A DNA stretch of 64,000 nt, taken from Siphonodentalium dalli (Eukaryota; Mollusca; Scaphopoda; Gadilida; Siphonodentaliidae). Made by a program: the position numbers and the translations under genes. The notes under the pieces are model-generated. The model ran no database searches. It had not been told where the DNA came from and was given only the letters and a program-made list of their open reading frames with translations. Position 1 is the stretch's first letter. Each line of letters opens with the position of its first letter. Where the stretch lies: contig CP136063.1 in assembly GCA_032622095.1 (NCBI GenBank), forward strand, positions 280,109,426-280,173,425, read 5' to 3'. Positions 22,039-30,020 of this stretch are shown piece by piece.

Positions 22039-22546
22039 TTTTATCTTTCTGAATTTTAGATATATGGAATATATCCTCGTAATTTCGGTTATGACGAAAA
22101 TAGGCAACATAATCTCCAAATCAACTTGACCTGTTATATTTCATCTACTATACATGTAATATTATTTCTAATCAGTCACACGCCATCTAGTTTCACTTGA
22201 CAAAATCATGTTAATCGTTGCCATGTTTATTTTGTTGTTTTTTCTAAATAAAATGAATAATATTCGTGCTAAATTGGTGCTCTCAGTATCTTCGAATGAT
22301 TTGGTCCGCCCAGTGTCCCATACATGTACGCTACATGTGTAAATGTAGTCAATGAACATGGCAATAAACAAATTTAACATGCATTGATGATTTTTGTGAA
22401 TGATATTAGTGCACGTGCAAGTATTTCCGAAAAGTATAGAATTAATACTCACATGAACATATCCTCCGATTATCGGTAAAAGTTATCCTTATCTATTTTG
22501 TTCGTACAAAATGTTATAGTGAATATCTCTGTCTCGTTTATTTTAG

Positions 22547-22733
22547 GTTAGTTGGAAGGTGCTCTCATGTTATTGGATTGATAAAATCACTTCAGGGTTT
22601 GAAGTTACACAACATTTCATCTGCTCCGGAACATCTTAGTTGCACAAGTGTTCCTCAACAATGGCATGTCCCGCGACAAACGAAAATACAAGCTGTTATT
22701 AATGTACATGATTCACATAATATAGCAGTTTGA
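22547..22733 (+). pseudogene. broken SWIM-domain gene, second exon
   Basis: After TCGTTTATTTTAG, the phase of the SMCSCKAG donor gives G/LVGRCSHVIGLIKSL, then LHNISSAPEHLSCTSVPQQW and HVPRQTKIQAVINV, ending at an in-frame TGA (22731). C.C...C.H completes the SWIM motif, and 'CTS.PQQWH.PR' is a phrase I associate with SWIM/YqaJ proteins. A possible donor CAG/GTAACT lies just after the stop. No YqaJ domain follows within the window, so the gene is truncated or its rest has been lost. Confidence 0.65.
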
Positions 22734-22739
22734 TGCAGG

Positions 22740-23079
22740 TAACTATAAGTTGACACGTTTATTCAAGTATCATTAATGACCCATTTGTTGGCATTGTTCA
22801 ATTTTATCACCAGTGATTAGTATTTACGCAAACACACAGTGAAATTAATAGTATCATACTTCCTGTCATCACCTTTATCATACCGACAAAGCATTGTGAA
22901 ACAACATACCCCACTCAGTACAGGAAGTGTGAAAATTTAAGGGGCTGTTGGTATTTTGTAATCGAGACCCTAGCTGAGGTGTTATGGTTTGTTTTGCTAA
23001 CTTCCCATTTCCCCTATGGCAAGTTATAACATTATCTGATGGTGATAAAATGTTTTAATAAAGTAACACAACATATATA
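22740..23079. other. no gene recognised
   Basis: Intergenic or intronic; the + strand SWIM remains and the - strand THAP-like exon converge here. Confidence 0.4.
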
Positions 23080-23274
23080 TTACTCATGGACACAGCTGGT
23101 CAACAAATTAAATACTAAATGAGCCGAGTGTGGTCGATGACATTGTTTAATCCAGTGTAAACACTTGTCTTTAGTACGTCCTGGTTTAGGAAACCGAACT
23201 AAAAACACTCCGGGATATTTGTATAAATATCGTTCGTCAACCGGACATGTTCCCCATGCACAATTCAACACCAT
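23080..23274 (-). CDS. THAP-like zinc-finger exon
   Basis: Starts MVLNCAWGTCPVDERYLYK, continues GVFLVRFPKPGRTKDKCLHW and IKQCHRPHSAHLVFN. C.W.TC, the FPKP, 'KC..WI..C.RPH' spacing and the start at the initiator Met match THAP-like DNA-binding domains, whose ATG precedes the first Cys by a few residues. The usual end of the domain (Y.CS.HF) is not seen; the frame runs to LLTSCVHE and a TAA, and possible donors (A/GTATTT at 23117, A/GTAATA at 23084) would lead to another exon not found. Its 5' leader is interrupted by the LINE at 23345-27667, inserted in the same orientation, so normal expression is doubtful. It may have formed one family with the nearby SWIM remains. Confidence 0.6.
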   Translation of the reverse strand: MVLNCAWGTCPVDERYLYKYPGVFLVRFPKPGRTKDKCLHWIKQCHRPHSAHLVFNLLTSCVHE

Positions 23275-23329
23275 TGTAGCTTTTTAAGACATATTTTGCT
23301 CTCGTGTTCGCAATTTCCCTATAGCTTAC

Positions 23330-23344
23330 TATGGTATCTAAGCA
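23330..23344. repeat. LINE target-site duplication, 3' side
   Basis: TATGGTATCTAAGCA, identical to 27668-27682. It fixes both ends of the LINE. Confidence 0.9.
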
Positions 23345-23364
23345 GCAGCAGGAACAGGATTTGC

Positions 23365-23386
23365 GTGCCCGCCCGAAGGGCGGCAC
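23365..23386 (-). promoter_or_regulatory. LINE terminal hairpin with UUCG loop
   Basis: On the LINE strand GTGCC, GCCC, TTCG, GGGC, a bulged G and GGCAC form a hairpin about 20 bases before the 3' end. C(UUCG)G is an exceptionally stable tetraloop. Position fits the 3' structure that some LINE reverse transcriptases recognise (inference). Confidence 0.6.
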
Positions 23387-23621
23387 GAGGACGGTGTGGG
23401 CTCACCCGGAGGTCGCCCTTACGCCCTGTCTTGGATCTTCTTGGTATTTTCTCTTAACAGTCAGGCCGCGGATCGGGTGGAGAAGTCTCGAGGTCGGGAT
23501 CGTTCAGCGTCGCAGGTGTCTTGAATCTTGTCTTGTCTTGAATCTTCCATCTTTTCTTGGGCTTTGCCTTGTACTTTGCCTTGATCTTTTTCTTTTTCTT
23601 TGCCTTGTCTCGGCATCTTGC

Positions 23622-23914
23622 AAAATGCGGGACGATCCAGTGATGATGCTGGATTGCGCATTTTCAGTTGGTTGTCCAGGCCCGGGACCTTCCAATGGAG
23701 GCATTGGATTGCGGGCTGCAAAGAGAGTACGGGACGGTCCAGTGATTCCACTGGACTGCGTGCTCTCTTCTGTTACCGCCCGGGACGGTCCAATACACTG
23801 TATTGGACTGCGGGTCTTTTCTGAAGTGGGATACGGGACGGTCAAGCATGGCCTGCTTGACTGCGTATCCTAAAACCCGGGACGGTCCAATAAGCCTATT
23901 GAACTGCGGGTCTT
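23622..23914 (-). repeat. six tandem two-stem hairpins in the LINE 3' UTR
   Basis: Hairpins at 23622-23664, 23678-23718, 23722-23768, 23779-23815, 23829-23870 and 23872-23914. Each has an outer stem (4-10 bp), an internal loop that is GGACG (GGACC in one) on one side and TG on the other as read on the + strand, and an inner stem of 6-9 bp with a 3-8 base loop. Stem sequences differ between units but stay complementary. Confidence 0.9.
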
Positions 23915-23915
23915 T

Positions 23916-26633
23916 TCAGCCACAGAGAAGATGTTTGCGTTGTAAACACTCCCTCATGATGTCACTGCCGTCCATTCTCGCCAGTGTACTTTCCGCCAGA
24001 TCGCGCAGGCGCTCTCTGATGGGTTCCACGTCAGCGATGGTATGCAGATCTACAATACGGGTGTGATACGGTGCTTGCAGTGCCATTCTCAGGGCTTTGT
24101 TTTGGACCACCTGGAGCATTTGGATCGCGCGATATGATGCCAGGTTGGTGACCACCGATGCGTATTCCATGATAGGTCTTACAAACGTTTTGAAGACTCT
24201 AAGCAGAGTGGCCATGCTAGCTCCCCAGGAAGTTCCCCTCAGCCGTCTGAGAAGATTAACTCGTTGCATGGTCCTCGTGGCTGTCTGCTTAACATGGGTT
24301 AGCATGGTGAGTCTGGAGTCCAAGGTGACGCCTAGGAAGGTCACCTCTTTTGCGGCAACTAAGTCAATGCCACTGACATTCAGTTTGACCACCGAATTGC
24401 GTTTTCGTTTCGTGAATATGGCGAATTGTGTTTTGTTTGCATTGAGCTTAATGCGCCATTTCGAGCACCACCTTTCCAGGTCACCGAGGGCCCGCCTCAG
24501 TCTGAGCTCCACATACTTTGTACTGCCATTGGTGATCCACAGACCCAAGTCATCAGCGAACTGCGACAGTTGCACTTGGTGCCTCGGGTCTATTTCAATG
24601 TCATTGACGTAGAAAATATAGAGCAATGGGCTTAAGACCGACCCCTGTGGTGTACCAGCGTTCAGTGGAACAGAGTCCGACGATTCTCTGTCCACCCTCA
24701 CCTTTATTGAGCGGTTGGTGAGGAAGGCGGAGAGAAGCCTTACAAGTTTGACCGGGAGGCCATACTTGTGTAACTTGTACCGGAGGCCGTTGTGCCAGAC
24801 GCTGTCGAACGCCTTTTCAACGTCAAGTAGCACTGTACCAGTTACCCAGTTTTTATGGAAGCCACTGCGTATGTCCTCCACAAGGCGGTAGATGTGTTCT
24901 ACTCCTTCGCATCCGTTTCGGTATGCCCTCTGCCATTTGTTGAAGAATAAATTCTTCTCCAGATGGTTTCGGAATCGTGATGCAATGATTGCTTCGAATA
25001 GCTTGCCGATGCAGCTAAGAAGACTGATTGGTCTAAAGTTGCCAGGGTATTTCAGATCTTTGCCATTTTTTGGTATCATGATGCCGATTGCCTCTTTCCA
25101 TGCAACTGGAAAGTAACCAATCATCAGGCAGGTGTTGTACAGCTTGGTAATGTAAGAGAAGAGTTCAGCTGGAGCTTCTTTGAGTACCCTGTATGGAATT
25201 CCATCGTGGCCAGCGGCCGATCTAGACTTGCACTTGGAGAGAATCCCGATGGTTTCTTCCGAAGTGATCTCTCTAGTGAGATCGTGGTCGTCTCCCACCT
25301 CATCACTCACGTTTTCCTGAGGTTTGAATAAGTCCTCATTCAGGCTGACTAGGTTGTCAACTTCCAGTTTCCAGTCGTCGTCAAATTGAGGGCCAATTTG
25401 AACTTGGTGGGCTCGACTGAGTGCGTCTGAAAAAGCGTCCGCTTTTTCCTTTGTGGAGGAAGTTAACGTACCGTCAATACGATACACCGGATTCTCAACG
25501 TTCCCATTGCTGTGATTTTTTGAGGTGCCAGTCAGGGTTTTGAGCTTTGACCAGAACTCGCGTCCGTTGTTCCGATCGTGTGTGTTGAGTTCAGAGGTGA
25601 CATTTTCCCACGCTTGTTTGCGGTCCGACTTGACCCGTTCCTTCACCTTTCGGTTTAGGGTGTTGTACCACGTCAACAGGGCCGGTGTTCTGTGCTTTTG
25701 CCACATCCGAAACACATGGCGCTTCTGCTTGATGAGGTCAAGCGTTTCCTTAGTCACCCTCGGTGCTCCACATTTAGTCAGTTTTTTTGGGCATGCCCTA
25801 TCCAGGGCCGACTGGATAGACTGCATCAGATGTTCACAAGCAACATCGATTTCTGATATGCAAGAGAGTGAAAGTTCAGTGTTCAGATGGATACGGATAT
25901 CTTCCCTGAACGCTGACCAGTCAGCTTTCTCCAAGTTGCGAGTAAGTTTTCTTGGATATTTGTCAATGTGGCTAAGTCTTTGATCAAATATTGCATGTAC
26001 CGGTAGGTGGTCGCTACCAACTGTTTCTCCAACGAAGGTGCTAACCGCCTTTCGTATGAGAGATTCACTGGCTATAATATAGTCAATAACTGACCCACGT
26101 CCGTTTTGAAAGTGAGTTTCCTCCCCTTCATCATTCAAGACGTGAGCTTCCGCCTTCTCAACTACATCAAACAGATGGTCGCCATGAGCGTCGGATTCCT
26201 TGCTTCCGTAGAACATATGCTTGGCATTAAGGTCGCCTCCGATGAGGCATTGGTCGTGGTTGTTCATCATATAGACAATGAGGTCACGGTTGACAAGGAG
26301 CTGTGGCGGGCAATAGTATGCCACCACCGCCAAATCCCTGCCCCCGAAGCTGGTTTTTAACGCCACAACTTCAGCCCCTGTCGAGATATTTTGAGGAATA
26401 TCTATCACAGAGTGCTTGACGTCGTTTCGTACGAGAATCGCGACGCCTCCCCCTCGATTGGTACGATCGAGTCGGTGCATTTTGTACTTGGGAATTCGAA
26501 GTTTTTGGCCATCAAGCTTGGTTTCGTTCAGGAGAACGAACTCCGGGTTGTGCTCATATAGGTAATGCTGTAGAAGCGCACGATGACCCCGCAGGCCATT
26601 GATGTTAATGTGTATAACATGCAGACCAGCCAT
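23916..26633 (-). CDS. LINE ORF2: endonuclease and reverse transcriptase
   Basis: 905 codons. Endonuclease in the first 215 residues: HININGLRG, NETKL, RGGGVAILVR, GGDLNAKH, DYIIASE and GSDHLPV carry the usual N, E, D, N, D and H positions of APE-type enzymes. Reverse transcriptase in about 450-760: SAAGHDGIPYRVLKEAP, FRPISLLSCIGKLFE, LLDVEKAFDSVWH, AGTPQGSVLSPLLY and the catalytic QFADDLGLW, then FLGVTLDSRL. A C-terminal 140 residues follow with no RNase H and no CCHC. The protein nicks target DNA and primes cDNA from the cut. The start is 2 bases after the ORF1 stop, so re-initiation or a stop-start mechanism is likely. All motifs are intact. Confidence 0.95.
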   Translation of the reverse strand: MAGLHVIHININGLRGHRALLQHYLYEHNPEFVLLNETKLDGQKLRIPKYKMHRLDRTNRGGGVAILVRNDVKHSVIDIPQNISTGAEVVALKTSFGGRDLAVVAYYCPPQLLVNRDLIVYMMNNHDQCLIGGDLNAKHMFYGSKESDAHGDHLFDVVEKAEAHVLNDEGEETHFQNGRGSVIDYIIASESLIRKAVSTFVGETVGSDHLPVHAIFDQRLSHIDKYPRKLTRNLEKADWSAFREDIRIHLNTELSLSCISEIDVACEHLMQSIQSALDRACPKKLTKCGAPRVTKETLDLIKQKRHVFRMWQKHRTPALLTWYNTLNRKVKERVKSDRKQAWENVTSELNTHDRNNGREFWSKLKTLTGTSKNHSNGNVENPVYRIDGTLTSSTKEKADAFSDALSRAHQVQIGPQFDDDWKLEVDNLVSLNEDLFKPQENVSDEVGDDHDLTREITSEETIGILSKCKSRSAAGHDGIPYRVLKEAPAELFSYITKLYNTCLMIGYFPVAWKEAIGIMIPKNGKDLKYPGNFRPISLLSCIGKLFEAIIASRFRNHLEKNLFFNKWQRAYRNGCEGVEHIYRLVEDIRSGFHKNWVTGTVLLDVEKAFDSVWHNGLRYKLHKYGLPVKLVRLLSAFLTNRSIKVRVDRESSDSVPLNAGTPQGSVLSPLLYIFYVNDIEIDPRHQVQLSQFADDLGLWITNGSTKYVELRLRRALGDLERWCSKWRIKLNANKTQFAIFTKRKRNSVVKLNVSGIDLVAAKEVTFLGVTLDSRLTMLTHVKQTATRTMQRVNLLRRLRGTSWGASMATLLRVFKTFVRPIMEYASVVTNLASYRAIQMLQVVQNKALRMALQAPYHTRIVDLHTIADVEPIRERLRDLAESTLARMDGSDIMRECLQRKHLLCG

Positions 26634-26635
26634 GA

Positions 26636-27721
26636 TTAAGCTGTCAGTTGCCTACAATACTCTGTAAGGTGTTCACTTGAAACACTAGTTTTATAGACTT
26701 TGCTCACTATAGACGCCACGCGAGCAGATATTCCCGATTTATTGATGAGAGAATCGGATGCGACAAGTGTAGCTGTGAGGCTGGCACAGAGTACGCAAGC
26801 AAGGTTGAGGGCTTCCCGGCCTGATGGGGACGAGCAAGAGGACTGAGCTAAGCTTAGTGATCTTGCCTCCTTCTTTGTTACCTCAGTTTTGTAACGAGGG
26901 CACACTTTGTCCGAGCTTTTGTGCCCTCCTCCGCAGTTTGCACATTTGACAGCGTCATTTGTACATTTTTGATGAGTGTGTTCACCACCACACTTCCGGC
27001 ACTTGGTTTTTGATTGGCAACTATAGCTAGCATGGCCATATGGTTGACAGTTGTAGCACTGTGTGGGTGTTGGTTTGGCTACGTAATCACTTGTTTTGTA
27101 TTTAGCAAAGTCAAGTACTAAGCCTTCTTTTAGGAGTCTCTGCTTGACTTCCTTGTTTGGACAGGTTATCTTCACTTTCCAGGTTGAAGATCCTGTCGCG
27201 GATGCAACCAAGCGCTTGGCTGTACATCCTGCCCCTGCGCTTGTAGCACAGTATGCGTCGTCGATGCTTGGATGGATCTTGAGCGCGACGACGCATAGGT
27301 TTTCCTTTACCCCTTTCTTGCCCAAGCCTGTGGGTTTGAAGGTGGTGTCACCAAGGTCTTTGGCTTGCAACAATTTTTGCCTTGAAGCTTCATCCCTCAC
27401 AAAGATCAGGATTTCAGCTTTGTTCCGTTGGCTAGGACGCGTCTTCATCACGTCCGTAACGCTGCACTTTTCACGCAGAACAGTTGCTAGTCTCCCGGGA
27501 TGGTTGCTAATCCCAGCCGGGAGGTTGACACCCAAGACAGGTGGTGTGCGTTTTTTTGCGTCATTTTTGGGTTTATCATCAATCTTTTCCTTTGTAGGAG
27601 GAGTCGATTGATCGCCTTGTGTTTTCTTGCCTTGTGTTTTGTTCTTGGGTACCACTGTAACCCATTTTATGGTATCTAAGCATCGGCTTGTGATGCGATT
27701 TATATCACTAGGCAGGCGCAA
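26636..27721 (-). CDS. LINE ORF1 gag-like protein, in frame with host ATG
   Basis: Lys-rich N-terminus, then a central part that may be an RNA-binding fold (AEILIFVRDEASRQKLLQAK; WKVKITCPNKEVKQRLL), then three zinc knuckles: CYNCQPYGHASYSC, CRKCGGEHTHQKC and CANCGGGHKSSDKVC. Such proteins coat LINE RNA and chaperone cDNA priming. The ORF is open to an ATG at 27721, but the LINE's 5' end is at 27667, so the first 18 codons (MRLPSDINRITSRCLDTI) are host sequence including the target duplication. The element's own start would be elsewhere: the next Met is MKTRPSQRN about 90 codons in. Either ORF1 is 5'-truncated or it now uses the host start. Confidence 0.9.
   Translation of the reverse strand: MRLPSDINRITSRCLDTIKWVTVVPKNKTQGKKTQGDQSTPPTKEKIDDKPKNDAKKRTPPVLGVNLPAGISNHPGRLATVLREKCSVTDVMKTRPSQRNKAEILIFVRDEASRQKLLQAKDLGDTTFKPTGLGKKGVKENLCVVALKIHPSIDDAYCATSAGAGCTAKRLVASATGSSTWKVKITCPNKEVKQRLLKEGLVLDFAKYKTSDYVAKPTPTQCYNCQPYGHASYSCQSKTKCRKCGGEHTHQKCTNDAVKCANCGGGHKSSDKVCPRYKTEVTKKEARSLSLAQSSCSSPSGREALNLACVLCASLTATLVASDSLINKSGISARVASIVSKVYKTSVSSEHLTEYCRQLTA
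27668..27682. repeat. LINE target-site duplication, 5' side
   Basis: Second copy of TATGGTATCTAAGCA; see 23330-23344. Confidence 0.9.
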
Positions 27722-27830
27722 GTCGCTTCCGGGTTTGAGTTATCGGCTCATTGGCTATAATTGAAATTGGGGCGGTTCCTATGGATAGGTCTATTAACAT
27801 ATTGTGTTTTGAGATGTGTGCATGTTATAT
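27683..27830 (-). promoter_or_regulatory. promoter-like region of the THAP-like gene
   Basis: Read on the - strand it holds ACCTATCCATAGGAACCGCCC, CCAAT, and AACCCGGAAGCGAC (an ETS-type CCGGAAG core) followed by an ATG at 27721. The combination and the upstream position suggest a TATA-less promoter separated from its THAP-like exon by the LINE. Inference only. Confidence 0.4.
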
Positions 27831-27850
27831 CAACTCGTTAGAAGTAGGAT

Positions 27851-27859
27851 TTATTATCA
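27851..27859. repeat. 9-bp target duplication of the 982-bp element, left
   Basis: TTATTATCA, repeated at 28842-28850. Confidence 0.75.
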
Positions 27860-27866
27860 TCCGATC

Positions 27867-27982
27867 CGGCAGCTCGCTGGGACGGTCGCACTAGTGCTTG
27901 ACGCGCTAAAGTCAGTGAGTTGCCGTGACTTTTTTGTCGAAGGCTCGGTGGACAATGGATTCTACTCTAATCCCCACCGAGC
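27867..27982 (+). promoter_or_regulatory. structured leader with start codon in a hairpin loop
   Basis: CGGCAGCTCGCTG (27867-27879) pairs with CAGTGAGTTGCCG (27913-27925) with two G.U pairs. Then GCTCGGTGG (27943-27951) pairs with CCACCGAGC (27974-27982), and the ATG at 27955 lies in the loop between them. Confidence 0.65.
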
Positions 27983-28680
27983 TTTTGCATGCGCTGAGCT
28001 GCTTTCAGTCGGCCCATTGTGTTAGCTGGACTCTCCATGCTAACAGGGGTCTGCTGGAAGTGGTTTTGGATATCCAGGTCACCCCGGTAGAACCTTCTAC
28101 TGGCCGGGGCCTGGATGGACCGACTGGACTCCTCCAGTCCGGGGCTAAAAGAAACAGCAGCACCGGGAAGAAGAAGAAAAAGACACCCTCAAGACGCCAC
28201 AGGGACGCCGAAAGAAGGGCCAAGTGGAAACGGAGAACTGAGAGACGCCCAGTTCTCCCCCACTTGGCCTCTGGCTCAGACCATCGACCTGTGGCGCCAG
28301 CTAGCACCACCAGCAGGGACGCCGACGCTCCTCCGGATGTCCCAGTTGTCGTCGAGGACAGCGGAGATGGGGACACCGACGTCACCCCGGACGTCCCCAC
28401 CGCTGCCTTCGTTGTGGAGATGGCAACACCACCTGGCCAGTCTCCACCAGGGGCGGAATCAACATACACCGCCCCTCCGACGCCGAGATACATGGAGAGG
28501 CCGGCGTCGCTCTCCGAGGAGGAGGCAGCACAGAGAGAGCAACAACAACAACAACTTGCACATCTCAAGGATCAACTTTTGAAAACAGGCAAGCGAAGAA
28601 CAAGACCGGGAGCTCGAAAGACTTCAGGCAACATCTCCACCATCCTCGTCGGAGAAGCACGCCAAGAAAAGAAGGAATAA
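27955..28680 (+). CDS. 241-residue basic, Pro-rich protein of the retroposed element
   Basis: Start chosen at GGACAATGG (good context): MDSTLIPTELLHALSCF, then SAHCVSWTLHANRG and LLEVVLDIQVTPVEP, a likely small folded part of about 45 residues. Next a very basic stretch (KKKKKTPSRRHRDAERRAKW), an acidic Pro-rich linker (VPVVVEDSGDGDTDVTPDVP), and a Gln-rich coiled coil with a basic tail (EEEAAQREQQQQQLAHLKDQ). Gly/Pro codons are GC-rich, unlike the AT-rich surroundings. It resembles a gag- or ORF1-like nucleic-acid-binding protein without zinc knuckles. I do not recognise the family. The frame opens 30 bases earlier (ATG at 27925), but that ATG lies in the leader structure. Confidence 0.65.
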   Translation: MDSTLIPTELLHALSCFQSAHCVSWTLHANRGLLEVVLDIQVTPVEPSTGRGLDGPTGLLQSGAKRNSSTGKKKKKTPSRRHRDAERRAKWKRRTERRPVLPHLASGSDHRPVAPASTTSRDADAPPDVPVVVEDSGDGDTDVTPDVPTAAFVVEMATPPGQSPPGAESTYTAPPTPRYMERPASLSEEEAAQREQQQQQLAHLKDQLLKTGKRRTRPGARKTSGNISTILVGEARQEKKE

Positions 28681-28999
28681 AAGACGATGACACAGGATGA
28701 CACTCTAAAAAAATGCTCTTTTTTTATTTCTTTTTCTGATTTCCAATTAAAGGCAAAATATGACGGGTTAAGGGGAGGACCAATCGGTCCTTCCGACAAT
28801 CCCGGGGTTAGCCCCTCCAAACCACCCATGCACAAAAAAAATTATTATCAAGCGTTCGCTGACATGCGTATAGGCCTAGCTAACATTTATGCTTATCATT
28901 TCATGACTATTTGCACGATCCTTCGCATTGTCCGTTTTCTTACTATTGTACCGGGGTCGTTCAATATGCCTTGCATATTATCATATTAAGTAATGGTAT

Positions 29000-30020
29000 G
29001 CATCACTTACTTTGCACAGTTCTGTCCATTTGTTGTAAAAATATGACTATAATCCTAACGGTGATTTTTGGTGAAATTTCATACTGAGTTCTGTAAAATC
29101 GAATTTTTGAGGGATCGGAAGGGGCTGGGACATCATGAATGGGATATTTCATTGCTCCAATGATCAGTGAATATGAATAATACAAAATTAAGTCACAATT
29201 CTGAACCATTTCCATACAGCAGAAACTGATCTAGATGATATTAGTGGAATGCCGGTTGCCATTTTGACGGCCATCTGGGACGGAGAGTTCCAATTTTACC
29301 CTAAAATTGTGGCATTATATCTCGCAGAATCATAGTTACTGTATATGCCTAATTTTAAATCGCATATTTCATGGTAAGATTAATTGCGACATTTAATAAA
29401 TTATATGTGACCAGCCATATCAAATTCAGTCGTAAGTCGGGATTTTTTTACCCTGTGCCAATGCATTCTCTTATATATGCGAGTCGACCATAGGTCGCCT
29501 CGCATATATAAGAGAATGCATTGGCCTAACAATTTTTTATCATTTATTTAAAATAAATGTTGCTTACAATTTTTAGGACATAAAATAAAAAACATCCATT
29601 ACCCTGCATAGAAGCATATAGAAGAGTGTCGTCTGCTCATGTTTGTCTGGGGCTCTGTATGGGTGAAATTATAAAATTGTTAAAGAATACAAGAAAAAAT
29701 TATTAAAATTGTAAAAAATTGTTAGGCCAATGCATTCTCTTATATATGCGAGGCGACCTATGGTCGACTCGCATATATAAGGGAATGCATTGGCACAGGG
29801 TAAACAAAATCCCGACTTACGACTGAATTTGATATGGCGGGTCACATATAATTACGAAAAGCTCTTTAAATTCGGAAAACCCTTTAGAAGAGGGGTCAAG
29901 GTGAAATGAAGAGGGGTTAAGGTGAAATTTCAGAGCGGATCCACATCTAATAACAATTAGTATGTGAATATGTACAAATTTTCATGCTCTAGTCACAAAT
30001 TGAACAATTGCCTTGACATT
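29000..30020 (-). repeat. dispersed repeat J, copy 2
   Basis: Reverse of 17165-17770, interrupted at 29404-29848 by a MITE. Confidence 0.7.
29404..29848. mobile_element. TATGTGACC-ended MITE with two palindrome cassettes
   Basis: Ends of about 50 bases are inverted (TATGTGACC.GCCATATCAA, then TTCAGTCGTAAGTCGGGATT). Inside are palindromes 29457-29525 and 29726-29794, the same GCCAATGCATTCTC cassette as in the TTAACCC families. TA occurs at both borders. The uninterrupted site is visible at 17360. Confidence 0.85.

Larger units (their letters stand above)
23345..27667 (-). mobile_element. non-LTR retrotransposon, I/Jockey-like, two open ORFs
   Basis: 4.3 kb between 15-bp direct repeats. Order along its RNA: ORF1 with three CCHC knuckles, a 2-base gap, ORF2 with AP endonuclease and reverse transcriptase, then a 570-base 3' UTR with six tandem hairpins, a UUCG-capped hairpin and a (TGC)3 tail rather than poly(A). 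Zinc-knuckle ORF1 and lack of RNase H point to the Jockey side of the I/Jockey group (family knowledge). Both ORFs are uninterrupted, so the insertion is young. The 5' end lies inside or just before ORF1, so it may be slightly 5'-truncated. Confidence 0.9.
27860..28841 (+). mobile_element. non-autonomous retroposed element with one ORF
   Basis: 982 bp starting TCCGATCCGGCAGC and ending CAC plus eight A, between 9-bp direct repeats. A-tail and short duplication fit LINE-machinery retroposition. It carries one long ORF (27955-28680) and no reverse transcriptase. Possible origin: a LINE that kept only its 5' UTR and ORF1, as HAL1 elements did in mammals (comparison, not homology). Confidence 0.7.

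Noticed and set aside
23331-23873. 180-codon + strand ORF
   Set aside because: It is antisense to the 3' UTR of the LINE and crosses the hairpin array; its composition follows the repeats.
27860-27930. HDV-like ribozyme at the 5' end of the retroposed element
   Set aside because: The leader is structured, but I could not fit the nested double pseudoknot pairing from the first base.
28005-28568. 187-codon - strand ORF
   Set aside because: Shadow of the 241-codon ORF of the retroposed element in a GC-rich stretch with few stops.
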